A program made the position numbers and the translations under genes. From assembly GCA_030621085.1 (NCBI GenBank), contig JAUXIJ010000002.1, positions 40,321 to 104,320 on the forward strand: a stretch of 64,000 bases of DNA, read 5' to 3'. Source of the DNA: Candidatus Cloacimonadota bacterium (GTDB lineage Bacteria; Cloacimonadota; Cloacimonadia; Cloacimonadales; TCS61). The notes under the pieces were generated by a model. It had not been told where the DNA came from. It ran no database searches and saw only the letters and a program-made list of their open reading frames with translations. Below are positions 38,672 to 48,330 of this stretch, in pieces (within the stretch, counting starts at the first letter, position 1; each line of letters opens with the position of its first letter).

Positions 38672-39432
38672 TGGAAGAAATATTATTAGGAAATTATCTT
38701 AAAAAAAACTATGAAATTTATGATAGATTTACTTTTGATCAAGTTTTTAAATTTTTATTATCAAATGATTTTGAACACGAAGAAGCAAAAGATATAATTA
38801 TGAATAATTGTGCTTTAAGTGCATTAGTTTTACAAGAAAGGATACACAATGAATATTATTATAGGATTTCAGTGAATGAAGAAATTTCAGAAGATTTGAA
38901 TGAATTTATAAGTGAGATCGCAGAAAAAATTATTAATCTAGATGGAAAAGAATGTAAACAATTTTATGAATTCTTAAAAAATAGAACTAATAATACACAG
39001 AACGATTTAAAAAAATATCAAGAATCAAATATTACAAACAAATCTTTTAATTATATAGACGATTGTAAATATAATGTAAAACATGGAGCTAATAGAAGGA
39101 AAATTCAGACAATTTACAGTAAGCTTCAGGTTGATATTCCAAATAAAATAGAACCTGCTCCCGATGAGTGGGACAGGTTGTATAATGTTGATTTCTTTAT
39201 TAAAATAAAAGAGAAATATATCGGATTACAAATTAAACCGATAAGTGAAGTCTCTCAGATTCCTGAAATCTATAAAGAACGCAAATTACAAGCAGAAACA
39301 CATCGTAAATTTACTGCAAAATTCGGAGGTAATGTTTTCTACATTTATTCAATAAAAAATGGGAAAAAGAAAGAAATCCAAAATAAAGAAGTTATAGATG
39401 AAATAAAAAAAGAAATTAAAAGATTGGAGTAG
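38671..39432 (+). CDS. Type II restriction endonuclease, MjaI-like
   Basis: 'LYNVDFFIKIKEKYIGLQIKPISEVSQIPEIYKERKLQ...FTAKFGGNVFYIYSIKNGKKKEIQNKEVIDEIKKEIKRL' resembles the MjaI family C-terminus. Confidence 0.7.
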   Translation: MEEILLGNYLKKNYEIYDRFTFDQVFKFLLSNDFEHEEAKDIIMNNCALSALVLQERIHNEYYYRISVNEEISEDLNEFISEIAEKIINLDGKECKQFYEFLKNRTNNTQNDLKKYQESNITNKSFNYIDDCKYNVKHGANRRKIQTIYSKLQVDIPNKIEPAPDEWDRLYNVDFFIKIKEKYIGLQIKPISEVSQIPEIYKERKLQAETHRKFTAKFGGNVFYIYSIKNGKKKEIQNKEVIDEIKKEIKRLE

Positions 39433-39507
39433 TAATATAGAATTATATGGACATATAAAATTAATAAAAAATTATAGTTAAAAATAAATAAAAAAAGGAG
39501 AGAGAAA

Positions 39508-40716
39508 GTGATTAGTAATTTTCAGGAAATTATTTCCACAAATGCAAAAGGAATGAAAAAATCTGCAATTCGTGAACTTCTTAAATTGGTAAAAGATCCC
39601 GAAATTATTTCATTTGCCGGTGGTCTTCCAGCCCCGGAAACTTTTCCCAGAAAAGAACTTATAGGTATTGTGCAAGAAGTGATCGAGCAGGATGGAGCTG
39701 CAGCTCTTCAGTACGGTGCTACCGAAGGTGACGATAGGTTACGAGAACTTATCATGGAGAATTATAAGGAACTGGGTTTCGATATAACCATAGACAACAT
39801 CATGATCACTACAGCTTCACAGCAGGGTCTCGATCTACTGGCGAAAATATTTATCGACCGTGGAGATAAAGTGCTGGTAGGTCTTCCTTCATACTTGGGT
39901 GGCTTGCAGGCATTTAATGCTTATGGTGCAGATATGATTGGTATCGAATTTGACGAACATGGTATGCGCTCTGATAGAGTGGAAGAGGTTCTGGCAGATT
40001 TGAAAGCAAAAAGCGATATGCCAAAATTCATCTATATCATACCTGATTTTCAGAATCCGGCTGGAGTAACAATGCCCGAGTTCAGACGTAAAGAAATTCT
40101 GGCTCTTGCCAAGAAATATGATGTGCTCATCGTGGAAGATAGTCCATATAAACAGATTCGCTTCGAAGGAGAAGACCAGACCAGTATTTTTGCTTTGGAT
40201 AATACCGGTCACGTGATCAACCTGGGAACATTCTCCAAGATCTTCTTACCCGGTTTCAGGATAGGTTGGGTGATAGCTCATAAAGATATTACCAATAAAT
40301 TCATTATGGCAAAACAAGGGACAGATCTCTGCACATCACCGTTTGTTCAGAAGATTTCTGCAAAATACATTGAAAAGGGATACTTTAATAAAAATCTAAA
40401 GCAGACAATTCAAAATTACAAAGAGAAGAAAAATATTATGATCGCAGCTTTTGAAAAACATATGCCGGAAGGTGTAACCTGGACAAATCCCGAAGGTGGA
40501 TTGTTCCTGTTTGTAACCTTGCCTGAATATATGGATGCCCAGGAATTATTCCTGAATGCAATCAAAAAGAAAGTTGCTTTTGTAGTAGGAAGTGTATTCC
40601 ATTGTGATGGAAGCGGCAAGAATACAATGCGTATAAATTTCTCTTATGCATCAAAAGAACAGAACGAAGAAGGTGTGATACGGCTGGCTCAAGCTATTAG
40701 AGAATTAATGAAATAG
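39508..40716 (+). CDS. PLP-dependent aminotransferase (class I/II, 2-aminoadipate-transaminase-like), GTG start
   Basis: 'ISFAGGLPAPETFP', 'DFQNPAGVTM', 'VEDSPYKQIRFEG', 'GTFSKIFLPGFRIGWV'. Confidence 0.92.
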   Translation: MISNFQEIISTNAKGMKKSAIRELLKLVKDPEIISFAGGLPAPETFPRKELIGIVQEVIEQDGAAALQYGATEGDDRLRELIMENYKELGFDITIDNIMITTASQQGLDLLAKIFIDRGDKVLVGLPSYLGGLQAFNAYGADMIGIEFDEHGMRSDRVEEVLADLKAKSDMPKFIYIIPDFQNPAGVTMPEFRRKEILALAKKYDVLIVEDSPYKQIRFEGEDQTSIFALDNTGHVINLGTFSKIFLPGFRIGWVIAHKDITNKFIMAKQGTDLCTSPFVQKISAKYIEKGYFNKNLKQTIQNYKEKKNIMIAAFEKHMPEGVTWTNPEGGLFLFVTLPEYMDAQELFLNAIKKKVAFVVGSVFHCDGSGKNTMRINFSYASKEQNEEGVIRLAQAIRELMK

Positions 40717-40783
40717 ATGAGCTGACCAAAAATAAGATAGTATAAGTAGAAGTCCGTCTTGCTTTTCTGCAGGGGAAGGAAAT

Positions 40784-41797
40784 TTGAGGGAAATTAATGT
40801 AGCTGTAATCGGTGCAACCGGTGCTGTAGGCAAAGAGATCGTAAAAGTGCTGGAAGAAAGAAATTTTCCAGTTGCAAACCTTGTACTACTGGCTTCCCAA
40901 AAATCTTCAGGTGAATACATTAAATTCAATGGCAAAAAAATCGAAGTAAAAGAATTAACAAAAAACAGTTTTAAGAATATCGATTTTGCTCTATTCAGTG
41001 CCGGAAGTTCTATCAGCAAAAAGTATGCTCCTTTTGCAGTTAAAGCGGGTGCGGTGGTCATTGATAACAGCAGTGCTTTCCGTATGGATAACCAGGTTCC
41101 TCTGGTTGTGCCGGAGGTTAATCCGCAGGATGCTTTCAAACACAATGGCATTATTGCTAATCCAAATTGCTCCACCATCCAGCTTGTGGTTGCTCTTAAA
41201 CCTGTTTACGATAAAGCTGGCATTAAGAGGATAATCGTTAGTACTTATCAATCTGTTTCCGGAACCGGGAAAAAAGCTATCGATGAACTGATAAAACAAA
41301 CTAAAGCTATCTTGAATAAAAAGAAGATAGCACGTGAAGTATATCCGCATCAAATTGCTTTTAACATCCTGCCGCAAATCGATGAATTTGAAAATAATGC
41401 TTTCACCCGTGAAGAAATGAAAATGATCCACGAAACCAAAAAGATCATGCACGATGAGAATATTAAAATAACTGCTGCATGCGTACGTGTTCCTGTATTG
41501 TACGGTCATTCCGAATCGGTTTATATTGAAACGGAAAAAATCATGGATATAAGATCTCTAAAGCAGATCTATTTGAAAATGCCCGGCATTAAACTTGTAG
41601 ATGATATTCGTAATGCTAAATATCCATTAGCAATAATGAGTGAAATTTACGATGAAGTTATGATCGGTCGATTGCGCAAAGACCTGGCAGTGAAAAACGG
41701 CATCAATATGTGGATCGTGGCCAATAATCTGCGCAAAGGTGCTGCACTTAATGCTATCCAGATCGCGGAATTATTGCTCGACCCAAAAGAGGGTTAA
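40784..41797 (+). CDS. asd: Aspartate-semialdehyde dehydrogenase, TTG start
   Basis: 'VAVIGATGAVGKEIVKVLEERNFPV', 'IANPNCSTIQLVVALKP', 'STYQSVSGTGKKAIDEL'. Confidence 0.96.
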   Translation: MREINVAVIGATGAVGKEIVKVLEERNFPVANLVLLASQKSSGEYIKFNGKKIEVKELTKNSFKNIDFALFSAGSSISKKYAPFAVKAGAVVIDNSSAFRMDNQVPLVVPEVNPQDAFKHNGIIANPNCSTIQLVVALKPVYDKAGIKRIIVSTYQSVSGTGKKAIDELIKQTKAILNKKKIAREVYPHQIAFNILPQIDEFENNAFTREEMKMIHETKKIMHDENIKITAACVRVPVLYGHSESVYIETEKIMDIRSLKQIYLKMPGIKLVDDIRNAKYPLAIMSEIYDEVMIGRLRKDLAVKNGINMWIVANNLRKGAALNAIQIAELLLDPKEG

Positions 41798-42987
41798 TGA
41801 GGATAGTTGTTCAGAAATTCGGTGGTACTTCTTTGCAAACTGAAGAACTCAGGAAAAAAGCTGCTCAACACGTTCTACATAAAGTGGAAGAAGGATTTAA
41901 ACCTGTTGTTGTTGTTTCAGCTATGGGTCGCAAAGGCAGCCCCTATGCTACCGATACTTTATTATCACTTGTTTTGAATATTAATAAAGATATTCATCCT
42001 CGTGAAAAAGACCTGCTTCTTTCCTGTGGTGAATTAATATCTGCCACGGTTATGGTTCAAACACTTAATAATCTGGGTATGCAAGCAGCAACATTAACCG
42101 GAGCACAAGCCGGCATTATCACAGATGACAAATTTGGAAATTGCCATGTGAAAAAAGTTATTCCTTTTCGAATTCATAAATTTTTAGAAAAAGATATTAT
42201 ACCGGTTGTTGCCGGTTTCCAGGGTATTAATGAAAATGGAGATATCACAACTCTGGGAAGAGGTGGCAGCGATACAACTGCTAGCGTTCTGGCTGTTGCT
42301 TTAAAGGCAGAATTGATCGAGATATATTCAGATGTAGAAGGAATTATGTCTGCTAATCCCAAAATAGTAGAGAAAGCACATTTATTGAAACATGTCAGTT
42401 ACGATGAAGCAGTAGAGCTTGCTTACAAAGGCGCAGAAGTGATCCATCCGCGTGCTGTGGAAATAGCATCGAATGAGAGTATTCCGCTTGTGATAAGATC
42501 AACAGAAGATGGTAACAAAGGAACGATGATCCATCATATTAAAATCGACAGTCCTGTAACTGGAATAATTAACGGGAACAATATCTGTTATGTAAGGATC
42601 TATCCGAAGAAACATGGTGATTATGAAACCGGTTTGAAAGTTTTCCGGATTTTGACTGAAGTAAGTATAAGTGTCGATTTCATTGATATCAAGCCAGAGC
42701 AAATAACATTTATTATCAACACCGAAAACAAAATGGTAACAGAAAACCTGCTCCGTGGAAATCGCTTCAATTTTGAACTGAAAAATGACTATTCCAAAGT
42801 CTCCGTTGTAGGTTCGGGCATGACGGGACAGCCCGGCATCATGGTTAAAATCGTGGAAATACTTAACAAGAATCAGATCACGATCCATGGCTGTACAGAT
42901 TCACACACAACCATTTCCTGCCTGGTAGATAAAGCACAGGAAAGTAAAGCAGTAAATGCGTTGCACGCTGGCTTTGAATTAGAATAA
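41797..42987 (+). CDS. lysC: Aspartate kinase
   Basis: 'VQKFGGTSLQTEELR', 'TLGRGGSDTTASVLA', 'VEGIMSANPKIV', two ACT regions. Confidence 0.96.
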   Translation: MRIVVQKFGGTSLQTEELRKKAAQHVLHKVEEGFKPVVVVSAMGRKGSPYATDTLLSLVLNINKDIHPREKDLLLSCGELISATVMVQTLNNLGMQAATLTGAQAGIITDDKFGNCHVKKVIPFRIHKFLEKDIIPVVAGFQGINENGDITTLGRGGSDTTASVLAVALKAELIEIYSDVEGIMSANPKIVEKAHLLKHVSYDEAVELAYKGAEVIHPRAVEIASNESIPLVIRSTEDGNKGTMIHHIKIDSPVTGIINGNNICYVRIYPKKHGDYETGLKVFRILTEVSISVDFIDIKPEQITFIINTENKMVTENLLRGNRFNFELKNDYSKVSVVGSGMTGQPGIMVKIVEILNKNQITIHGCTDSHTTISCLVDKAQESKAVNALHAGFELE

Positions 42988-43643
42988 TGAACATGAAAAA
43001 ATTAATATTCATTATAATGTATTTTATACTTGTTAATTCAATTAATTCCCAAAATATTTCTGAAGAGCAGAATATAAAAAACAAACAATATCTGGTGAAT
43101 CTCGATTTGAATGTTCTGGAAACGATCGATATCATGGTAATGTTCAATGATGCATCAAAACAATTACCGGATGACACTATAAATGGCATTTATACCTATC
43201 AAAAGTTTCTTTTTGATATGACTATGGAATGCAGCAATATAAGAAACGATATAAAATTATCAAAAGTTATGACTTCCAACGAAAGAGAAGAACATATTGC
43301 TATGATGTTTGCAACTATCAGACCTGAAGTTATTTATACATATAAAGAAATTGATAATTCACATGATTTGAAGAATCATGAAACGATAAATGAACTTCAT
43401 GAAAGGATAAAGAAATATATAACTTTCCTGCAGAACGAAATAATAAAAAGTGATAAAAGCGTTATTGAAAATAAAAGTATCAGTAAATATTTTATGAATA
43501 TTCATTCACAACATTTTATGTTCCAATTACTATCAGATTATATTGTCAACAGTGATAAATTAAGTGATAATAACCTTGAATATCTTTTAAAGATAGCTTT
43601 ATCAATTGAAAATGCATTGGTTCCAGATAAAGCTAAACGATAA
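42987..43643 (+). CDS. Hypothetical exported protein
   Basis: Signal-peptide-like N-term; starts in the lysC stop (TAATG). Confidence 0.55.
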   Translation: MNMKKLIFIIMYFILVNSINSQNISEEQNIKNKQYLVNLDLNVLETIDIMVMFNDASKQLPDDTINGIYTYQKFLFDMTMECSNIRNDIKLSKVMTSNEREEHIAMMFATIRPEVIYTYKEIDNSHDLKNHETINELHERIKKYITFLQNEIIKSDKSVIENKSISKYFMNIHSQHFMFQLLSDYIVNSDKLSDNNLEYLLKIALSIENALVPDKAKR

Positions 43644-43702
43644 TTGTTTGGAAAAAGATTTCCCAAAGAGTTGGAAATTATAATAAAAATAAGGAGATTA
43701 TT

Positions 43703-45364
43703 ATGAAAAAGTTACTTTTTGTAATCAGTTTTTTAATTTTTGCACTGCTGCTTTCTGCAAATGTGCTGGAGCAGTTCGAGGAGTTTAAAAGAGATATTTC
43801 ACAACAAACGGAACAGTGGCAGGGAAAACATCAGTCAAACAGAAATTCACGTGATTATCAGATTGGCGACACGTTTGTTTTCTGGGCCTGGAATCTAACT
43901 GTAATGCCGCCACTCTGGATACAAACACCTGCAACCTGCAGGGCTGTTGGAGACCATTGCTACATCTTTGTTGCCGACGATCAATGGAATGTGCATATGA
44001 ATCAGGCAGATATTGATATTGTATTGCCATACCTGGAAGATTACACAATGATCTCTACTGAATGGGGTGCCATTGAAATGGACGAAGCTCTTTTCGGCCC
44101 AATCCCGGATGAGCTCGATAATGACCCCAAAATAATTGTTTATTATTCTGAACTTGGTTCGTTTATGGGTACATCATTTGATGGTTATTTTAGTGCTTAT
44201 AACCAGGTTACAGAACAGCAGGCACAGCAGATGAATCCACCCGGACACAGTAACGAATGTGAAATGATCTATATGACATGTTTCCCTTTAAATCCTACCG
44301 ATCCTATCAGGATATCTGTTCTGGCACACGAACTTCAGCATATGATCCACTGGCTTGGAGATATAAACGAAGATACATGGGTAAATGAGGGTTGTTCGGA
44401 ACTGGCAATGGTGTATTTTGGTCTGCCCGATCCGATCGTACAGTTTCCAAATAACCCGGATAATACGCTTACATTCTGGGATCAGGAATTCGCAGATTAT
44501 GTGAAAGTTATGCTCTATTTCACATACCTCGAGGAGCAATATGATGCTGTGGGAGACAGTCTGATTAAAGACATAGTATCTGAACCAGCAAACAGTATCG
44601 CCGGCATAACCAATCAATTAATAGCAAATAGCATTAGCCAGTCATTTGAAGATATTTTTGTAGATTGGACTATTGCAAATTTTTTGGATGATCCCGAGGT
44701 TGAAAATGGACTTTATTATTATGAGAATCTAGAATTGCCGAATTTCAGTGTTGTTTACACTCATTCTTCCTATCCTGCCGGAAATAATGGTAGTGTTCAT
44801 GACTGGGCTACAGATTACATACGACTTTATCCCGGAGATGGCAATCTGGAACTTGATCTCACAACCAGTTTTCCAATAGGTTTGGGAGTGATTCGCATCG
44901 GGAATGAAGGAGTTACTTCTACTGTCGATAAGTTTGTAGTTAATGGCACCTGGAATGGTGTACTTCCCGAATTGACGGAAGATTACAGCCAGATGATACT
45001 GGTATTTGCTAATAATGGTTATAGTGACGTTACCTATACTTATTCCATTGCAGAGGTCATTACGGACGTAGAGCAAGAGTTATTGAATACATCTGTATCA
45101 CTGTCTAATTACCCCAATCCCTTCAACCCAGAGACAAAGATCAGTTTTTCCTTAACACAAACGTCCTCGTTTGTGACTCTTGAAATCTATAACTTAAAAG
45201 GTGAGAAAGTTCGTACTTTCAATTGTCACCCTGAGCTTGTCGAAGGGTCTGTTATTTGGAACGGCACTGATGAATCCGGCAAACCCGTTTCATCTGGGAT
45301 TTATTTTTACAAATTAAAATCAGGAGACATTGAGATTACGAAAAAAATGTTGTTGATGAAATGA
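43703..45364 (+). CDS. Secreted zinc metallopeptidase-like protein (HExxH) with C-terminal sorting domain
   Basis: 'ISVLAHELQHMIHWLGDINEDTWVNEGCSELAM'; C-term 'SNYPNPFNPETKISFSLTQ...ITKKMLLMK'. Confidence 0.87.
   Translation: MKKLLFVISFLIFALLLSANVLEQFEEFKRDISQQTEQWQGKHQSNRNSRDYQIGDTFVFWAWNLTVMPPLWIQTPATCRAVGDHCYIFVADDQWNVHMNQADIDIVLPYLEDYTMISTEWGAIEMDEALFGPIPDELDNDPKIIVYYSELGSFMGTSFDGYFSAYNQVTEQQAQQMNPPGHSNECEMIYMTCFPLNPTDPIRISVLAHELQHMIHWLGDINEDTWVNEGCSELAMVYFGLPDPIVQFPNNPDNTLTFWDQEFADYVKVMLYFTYLEEQYDAVGDSLIKDIVSEPANSIAGITNQLIANSISQSFEDIFVDWTIANFLDDPEVENGLYYYENLELPNFSVVYTHSSYPAGNNGSVHDWATDYIRLYPGDGNLELDLTTSFPIGLGVIRIGNEGVTSTVDKFVVNGTWNGVLPELTEDYSQMILVFANNGYSDVTYTYSIAEVITDVEQELLNTSVSLSNYPNPFNPETKISFSLTQTSSFVTLEIYNLKGEKVRTFNCHPELVEGSVIWNGTDESGKPVSSGIYFYKLKSGDIEITKKMLLMK
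45227..45248. repeat. Palindrome embedded in the CDS (CACCCTGAGCTTGTCGAAGGGT)
   Basis: Matches the widespread 'CCCTGAGCTTGTCGAAGGG' repeat; codes for CHPELVEGS inside the sorting domain. Confidence 0.85.
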
Positions 45365-45385
45365 TTATGAAATCACCTTTATCCA

Positions 45386-45405
45386 CTCTCTTGAGATTAA
45401 GAGAG
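45386..45405. repeat. Palindrome downstream of the metallopeptidase gene
   Basis: CTCTCTT-gagatt-AAGAGAG. Confidence 0.7.
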
Positions 45406-45548
45406 GGTCCGGGGTGGGTTTGAAAGGTTAATGAAATTAATTTAATATTTTATCATTCTATTCTTCAGAGTTGTTTGTTTGTTCTTATCATCACTGGTAG
45501 GTCACAACATGAAAAATGTTGAGGTTTGGTAAATCTACATAGAATATA

Positions 45549-46436
45549 ATGATAAAGAAAATAACGGAGAAAGATAGATCCTGTGTGATCGAGATCGCTT
45601 CCAAAATATGGGAAGGTGACGATTACATAAGTTTTGTCTTTGATGAATGGGTAAACGATACTGACGGAAATTTCGCTGGTTTGTGGGAAAATGGTAAGCT
45701 GGTCGGTTTTGGCAGATTAAAGTTCCTTACTCCTACCGATATCTGGCTGGAAGGTTTGCGTAAAGATCCGGATAGTAATTCCAAAGGAGTAGGAGAAAAA
45801 CTTTCCCAGTATTATTACAATTACTTACAGGGTAAGAAAATAACTTCGATAAGATTTTCTACTTATTTTGATAATATTGCTTCAATAAAGTTGAATGAGA
45901 AACTAGGATTTAAAAAAGTACTTACCCTGTCATTAAAATCTCTGGATCTGTCCAAAACAGAAAAGAATATCTCTGAAAAAATATCATCTAATATAGATTT
46001 TAAAAGTATAAAACAATTTGTGGAAAATTCATCTTATCTTCAAAAGAGCAAACGCTTCATCGGGAAAGGCTGGGTTGTATATAAATATTCCGAAAAGCTT
46101 CTGAGAACATTCTATGATGATGGTAATATCGTTGTGTGGTTGAAGGATGGATTAATCAAAGGTTCAGGTATCTGGGCGAAGGTAAATTATCCTGATGTCT
46201 TCTGGATTAGTTTCCTGGAAGCAGATAATTACGAGATATTCATTAGCATAAAAGACTATTTCAATTCAGTGGGCAGAAAAATGGGAAAAGAACACTTTGA
46301 AATTTTGATTCCTGATAATAAGTTGAAAGAATTCTGTAACAGATCAGGTTTTGAAAGCTGGGAACAGGAAAACGATTTCATGCTTTATGAATTGCCGCAG
46401 GAACTGATTAATAGAATAACTTCCGGAAGAATGTAA
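45549..46436 (+). CDS. GNAT family N-acetyltransferase
   Basis: 'GLRKDPDSNSKGVGEKLSQYYYNYLQGKKITSIRFSTYFDNIASIKLNEKLGFKKV'. Confidence 0.85.
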   Translation: MIKKITEKDRSCVIEIASKIWEGDDYISFVFDEWVNDTDGNFAGLWENGKLVGFGRLKFLTPTDIWLEGLRKDPDSNSKGVGEKLSQYYYNYLQGKKITSIRFSTYFDNIASIKLNEKLGFKKVLTLSLKSLDLSKTEKNISEKISSNIDFKSIKQFVENSSYLQKSKRFIGKGWVVYKYSEKLLRTFYDDGNIVVWLKDGLIKGSGIWAKVNYPDVFWISFLEADNYEIFISIKDYFNSVGRKMGKEHFEILIPDNKLKEFCNRSGFESWEQENDFMLYELPQELINRITSGRM

Positions 46437-47689
46437 TGATACCTAAAACCTTGCAGCTTTATAAATTTTCTGCTTATGGTTTTCTGAAAAATCTGCGTTT
46501 TTTCGATGCCTTTATTTTACTGTTTTTCAGGCAACAAGGAATAACTTTCCTGCAGATCGGAACGCTCATTTCGATACGTGAAATATCCATAACCATCCTG
46601 GAAATTCCCACCGGACTCATAGCCGATTGTTATGGTCGCAGAAATTCCATGATCTTTTCATTTTTATCTTATATCATTTCATTTTTCATTTTCTTCTTTT
46701 TCCCTAAATTTGGATTTTATGCAATTGCCATGATTCTTTTTGGAATGGGGGAAGCATTTCGCAGTGGCACCCACAAAGCTATGATCCTGGAATATCTGAA
46801 ACAGAAGAATATCACCCACCTGAAAGTGGAATATTATGGGTTCACCCGCAGCTGGTCGCAAATGGGATCAGCCCTTGCTGCATTAATAGCCGGAGCTATC
46901 GTAATTTATTCCGGTGAATACAAATTTATATTTCTGGATTCTATCATTCCATATTTCTTTGCACTTTTCCTGATGATCTCCTACCCTAAAGAATTGGACG
47001 GATTTATCGAGAAGAAAAAACATCCCAATCTGATAAAAGAAATTATCATCAATATTGGCAATACTACACATGATTTTACAGGTATTTTCAAGAATCCAAA
47101 ACTGAGGAAGGCACTTTTCAATTCTACTCTTTATGATGGATTATTCAAAACAGTGAAAGATTATATTCAACCTATTCTAAAAGCTTTTGCCATATCTGCT
47201 CCGGTATTCTTTTTTTTAAAAGATAAAAGAGATACAATCATCATTGCTATCGTATACTTCATGCTTTTTCTTTTGACATCATTTGCTTCCAGGAATGCAC
47301 AAAGATTCAGGAATAAATTCAGGTCTTTAGCCGGTGCAATAAATTGGAGTTTTAGTTTCGGTCTTATCTTTGTTTTGCTGGCAGGTATTTTCTATCTCCA
47401 AAATCTATTAACAGTAACAATTGTCTGTTTTATTATGCTTTATATTTTTCAGAATGTTCGTCGTCCGATGAATGTGGCGTTCATCAGCGAGATCATTCCA
47501 TCCCGGGTAATGGCATCGGGATTATCTGCCGAATCGCAGTTGAAAACCATTATTATAGCGGTTTTCTCACCTTTAATGGGATTACTCGCAGACAAGTTCG
47601 GGATCGGAATAGCTCTAATAATATTAACTTCCTTGACATTATTAGTTTTCCCACTGATTAGGGTAACAGAAAAAAAGAGTTCTTTATAA
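46436..47689 (+). CDS. MFS transporter
   Basis: Multiple TMs, 'LEIPTGLIADCYGRRNSMIFSF', 'SPLMGLLADKFGIGIAL'. Confidence 0.88.
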   Translation: MIPKTLQLYKFSAYGFLKNLRFFDAFILLFFRQQGITFLQIGTLISIREISITILEIPTGLIADCYGRRNSMIFSFLSYIISFFIFFFFPKFGFYAIAMILFGMGEAFRSGTHKAMILEYLKQKNITHLKVEYYGFTRSWSQMGSALAALIAGAIVIYSGEYKFIFLDSIIPYFFALFLMISYPKELDGFIEKKKHPNLIKEIIINIGNTTHDFTGIFKNPKLRKALFNSTLYDGLFKTVKDYIQPILKAFAISAPVFFFLKDKRDTIIIAIVYFMLFLLTSFASRNAQRFRNKFRSLAGAINWSFSFGLIFVLLAGIFYLQNLLTVTIVCFIMLYIFQNVRRPMNVAFISEIIPSRVMASGLSAESQLKTIIIAVFSPLMGLLADKFGIGIALIILTSLTLLVFPLIRVTEKKSSL

Positions 47690-47716
47690 AAATTTTATCA
47701 TAAATCAAGGAGAATT

Positions 47717-48295
47717 ATGCTCAAAGACCTTATTTTAAAAAACCGCAGTTATCGCAGGTTTTTTCATGATAAAGACATAGATATAAAAACGCTGAAAGAA
47801 TTAATTAATCTTGCTAGACTTACTGCAACTACTGCCAATCTACAATCACTTAAATTTATGCTTATTAACAATTCTGAAGAAAACGAAAAAGTTTTTTCCT
47901 GTCTTAAATGGGCTGGATATCTTAAAGATTGGAACGGACCGGAAGAAGGTGAAAAACCTTCAGCTTACATTATAGTTCTAAATGATGTTGAAATCTATCA
48001 GAACGCTTCTTATGATGTTGGATTAGCCTGCCAGTCCATTTTACTGGGTGCAGTGGAAAAAGGATTGGGTGGATGTATGTTCGGTTCTGTGAACAGGGAT
48101 TCTTTAAGAGAATTATTTTCCGTTCCTGCTAAATATGAGATTCGTTTGGTGATAGCTTTGGGTAAACCTAAAGAAGAAGTTGAGATCGATGATGTTACAA
48201 ATGATGATATAAAATACTGGCGTGATGAAAATGCGATCCATCACGTTCCTAAACGGAAATTGGAAGATTTGATATTTTATGAAAGTAACTCATAG
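47717..48295 (+). CDS. Nitroreductase family protein
   Basis: 'LILKNRSYRRFFHDKDIDIKTLKELINLARLTATTANLQSLKF', 'GLACQSILLGAVEKGLGGCMFG'. Confidence 0.92.
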   Translation: MLKDLILKNRSYRRFFHDKDIDIKTLKELINLARLTATTANLQSLKFMLINNSEENEKVFSCLKWAGYLKDWNGPEEGEKPSAYIIVLNDVEIYQNASYDVGLACQSILLGAVEKGLGGCMFGSVNRDSLRELFSVPAKYEIRLVIALGKPKEEVEIDDVTNDDIKYWRDENAIHHVPKRKLEDLIFYESNS

Positions 48296-48330
48296 CTTTG
48301 TTTTATAAAAACCATAAAAAAGGAAGAAAA

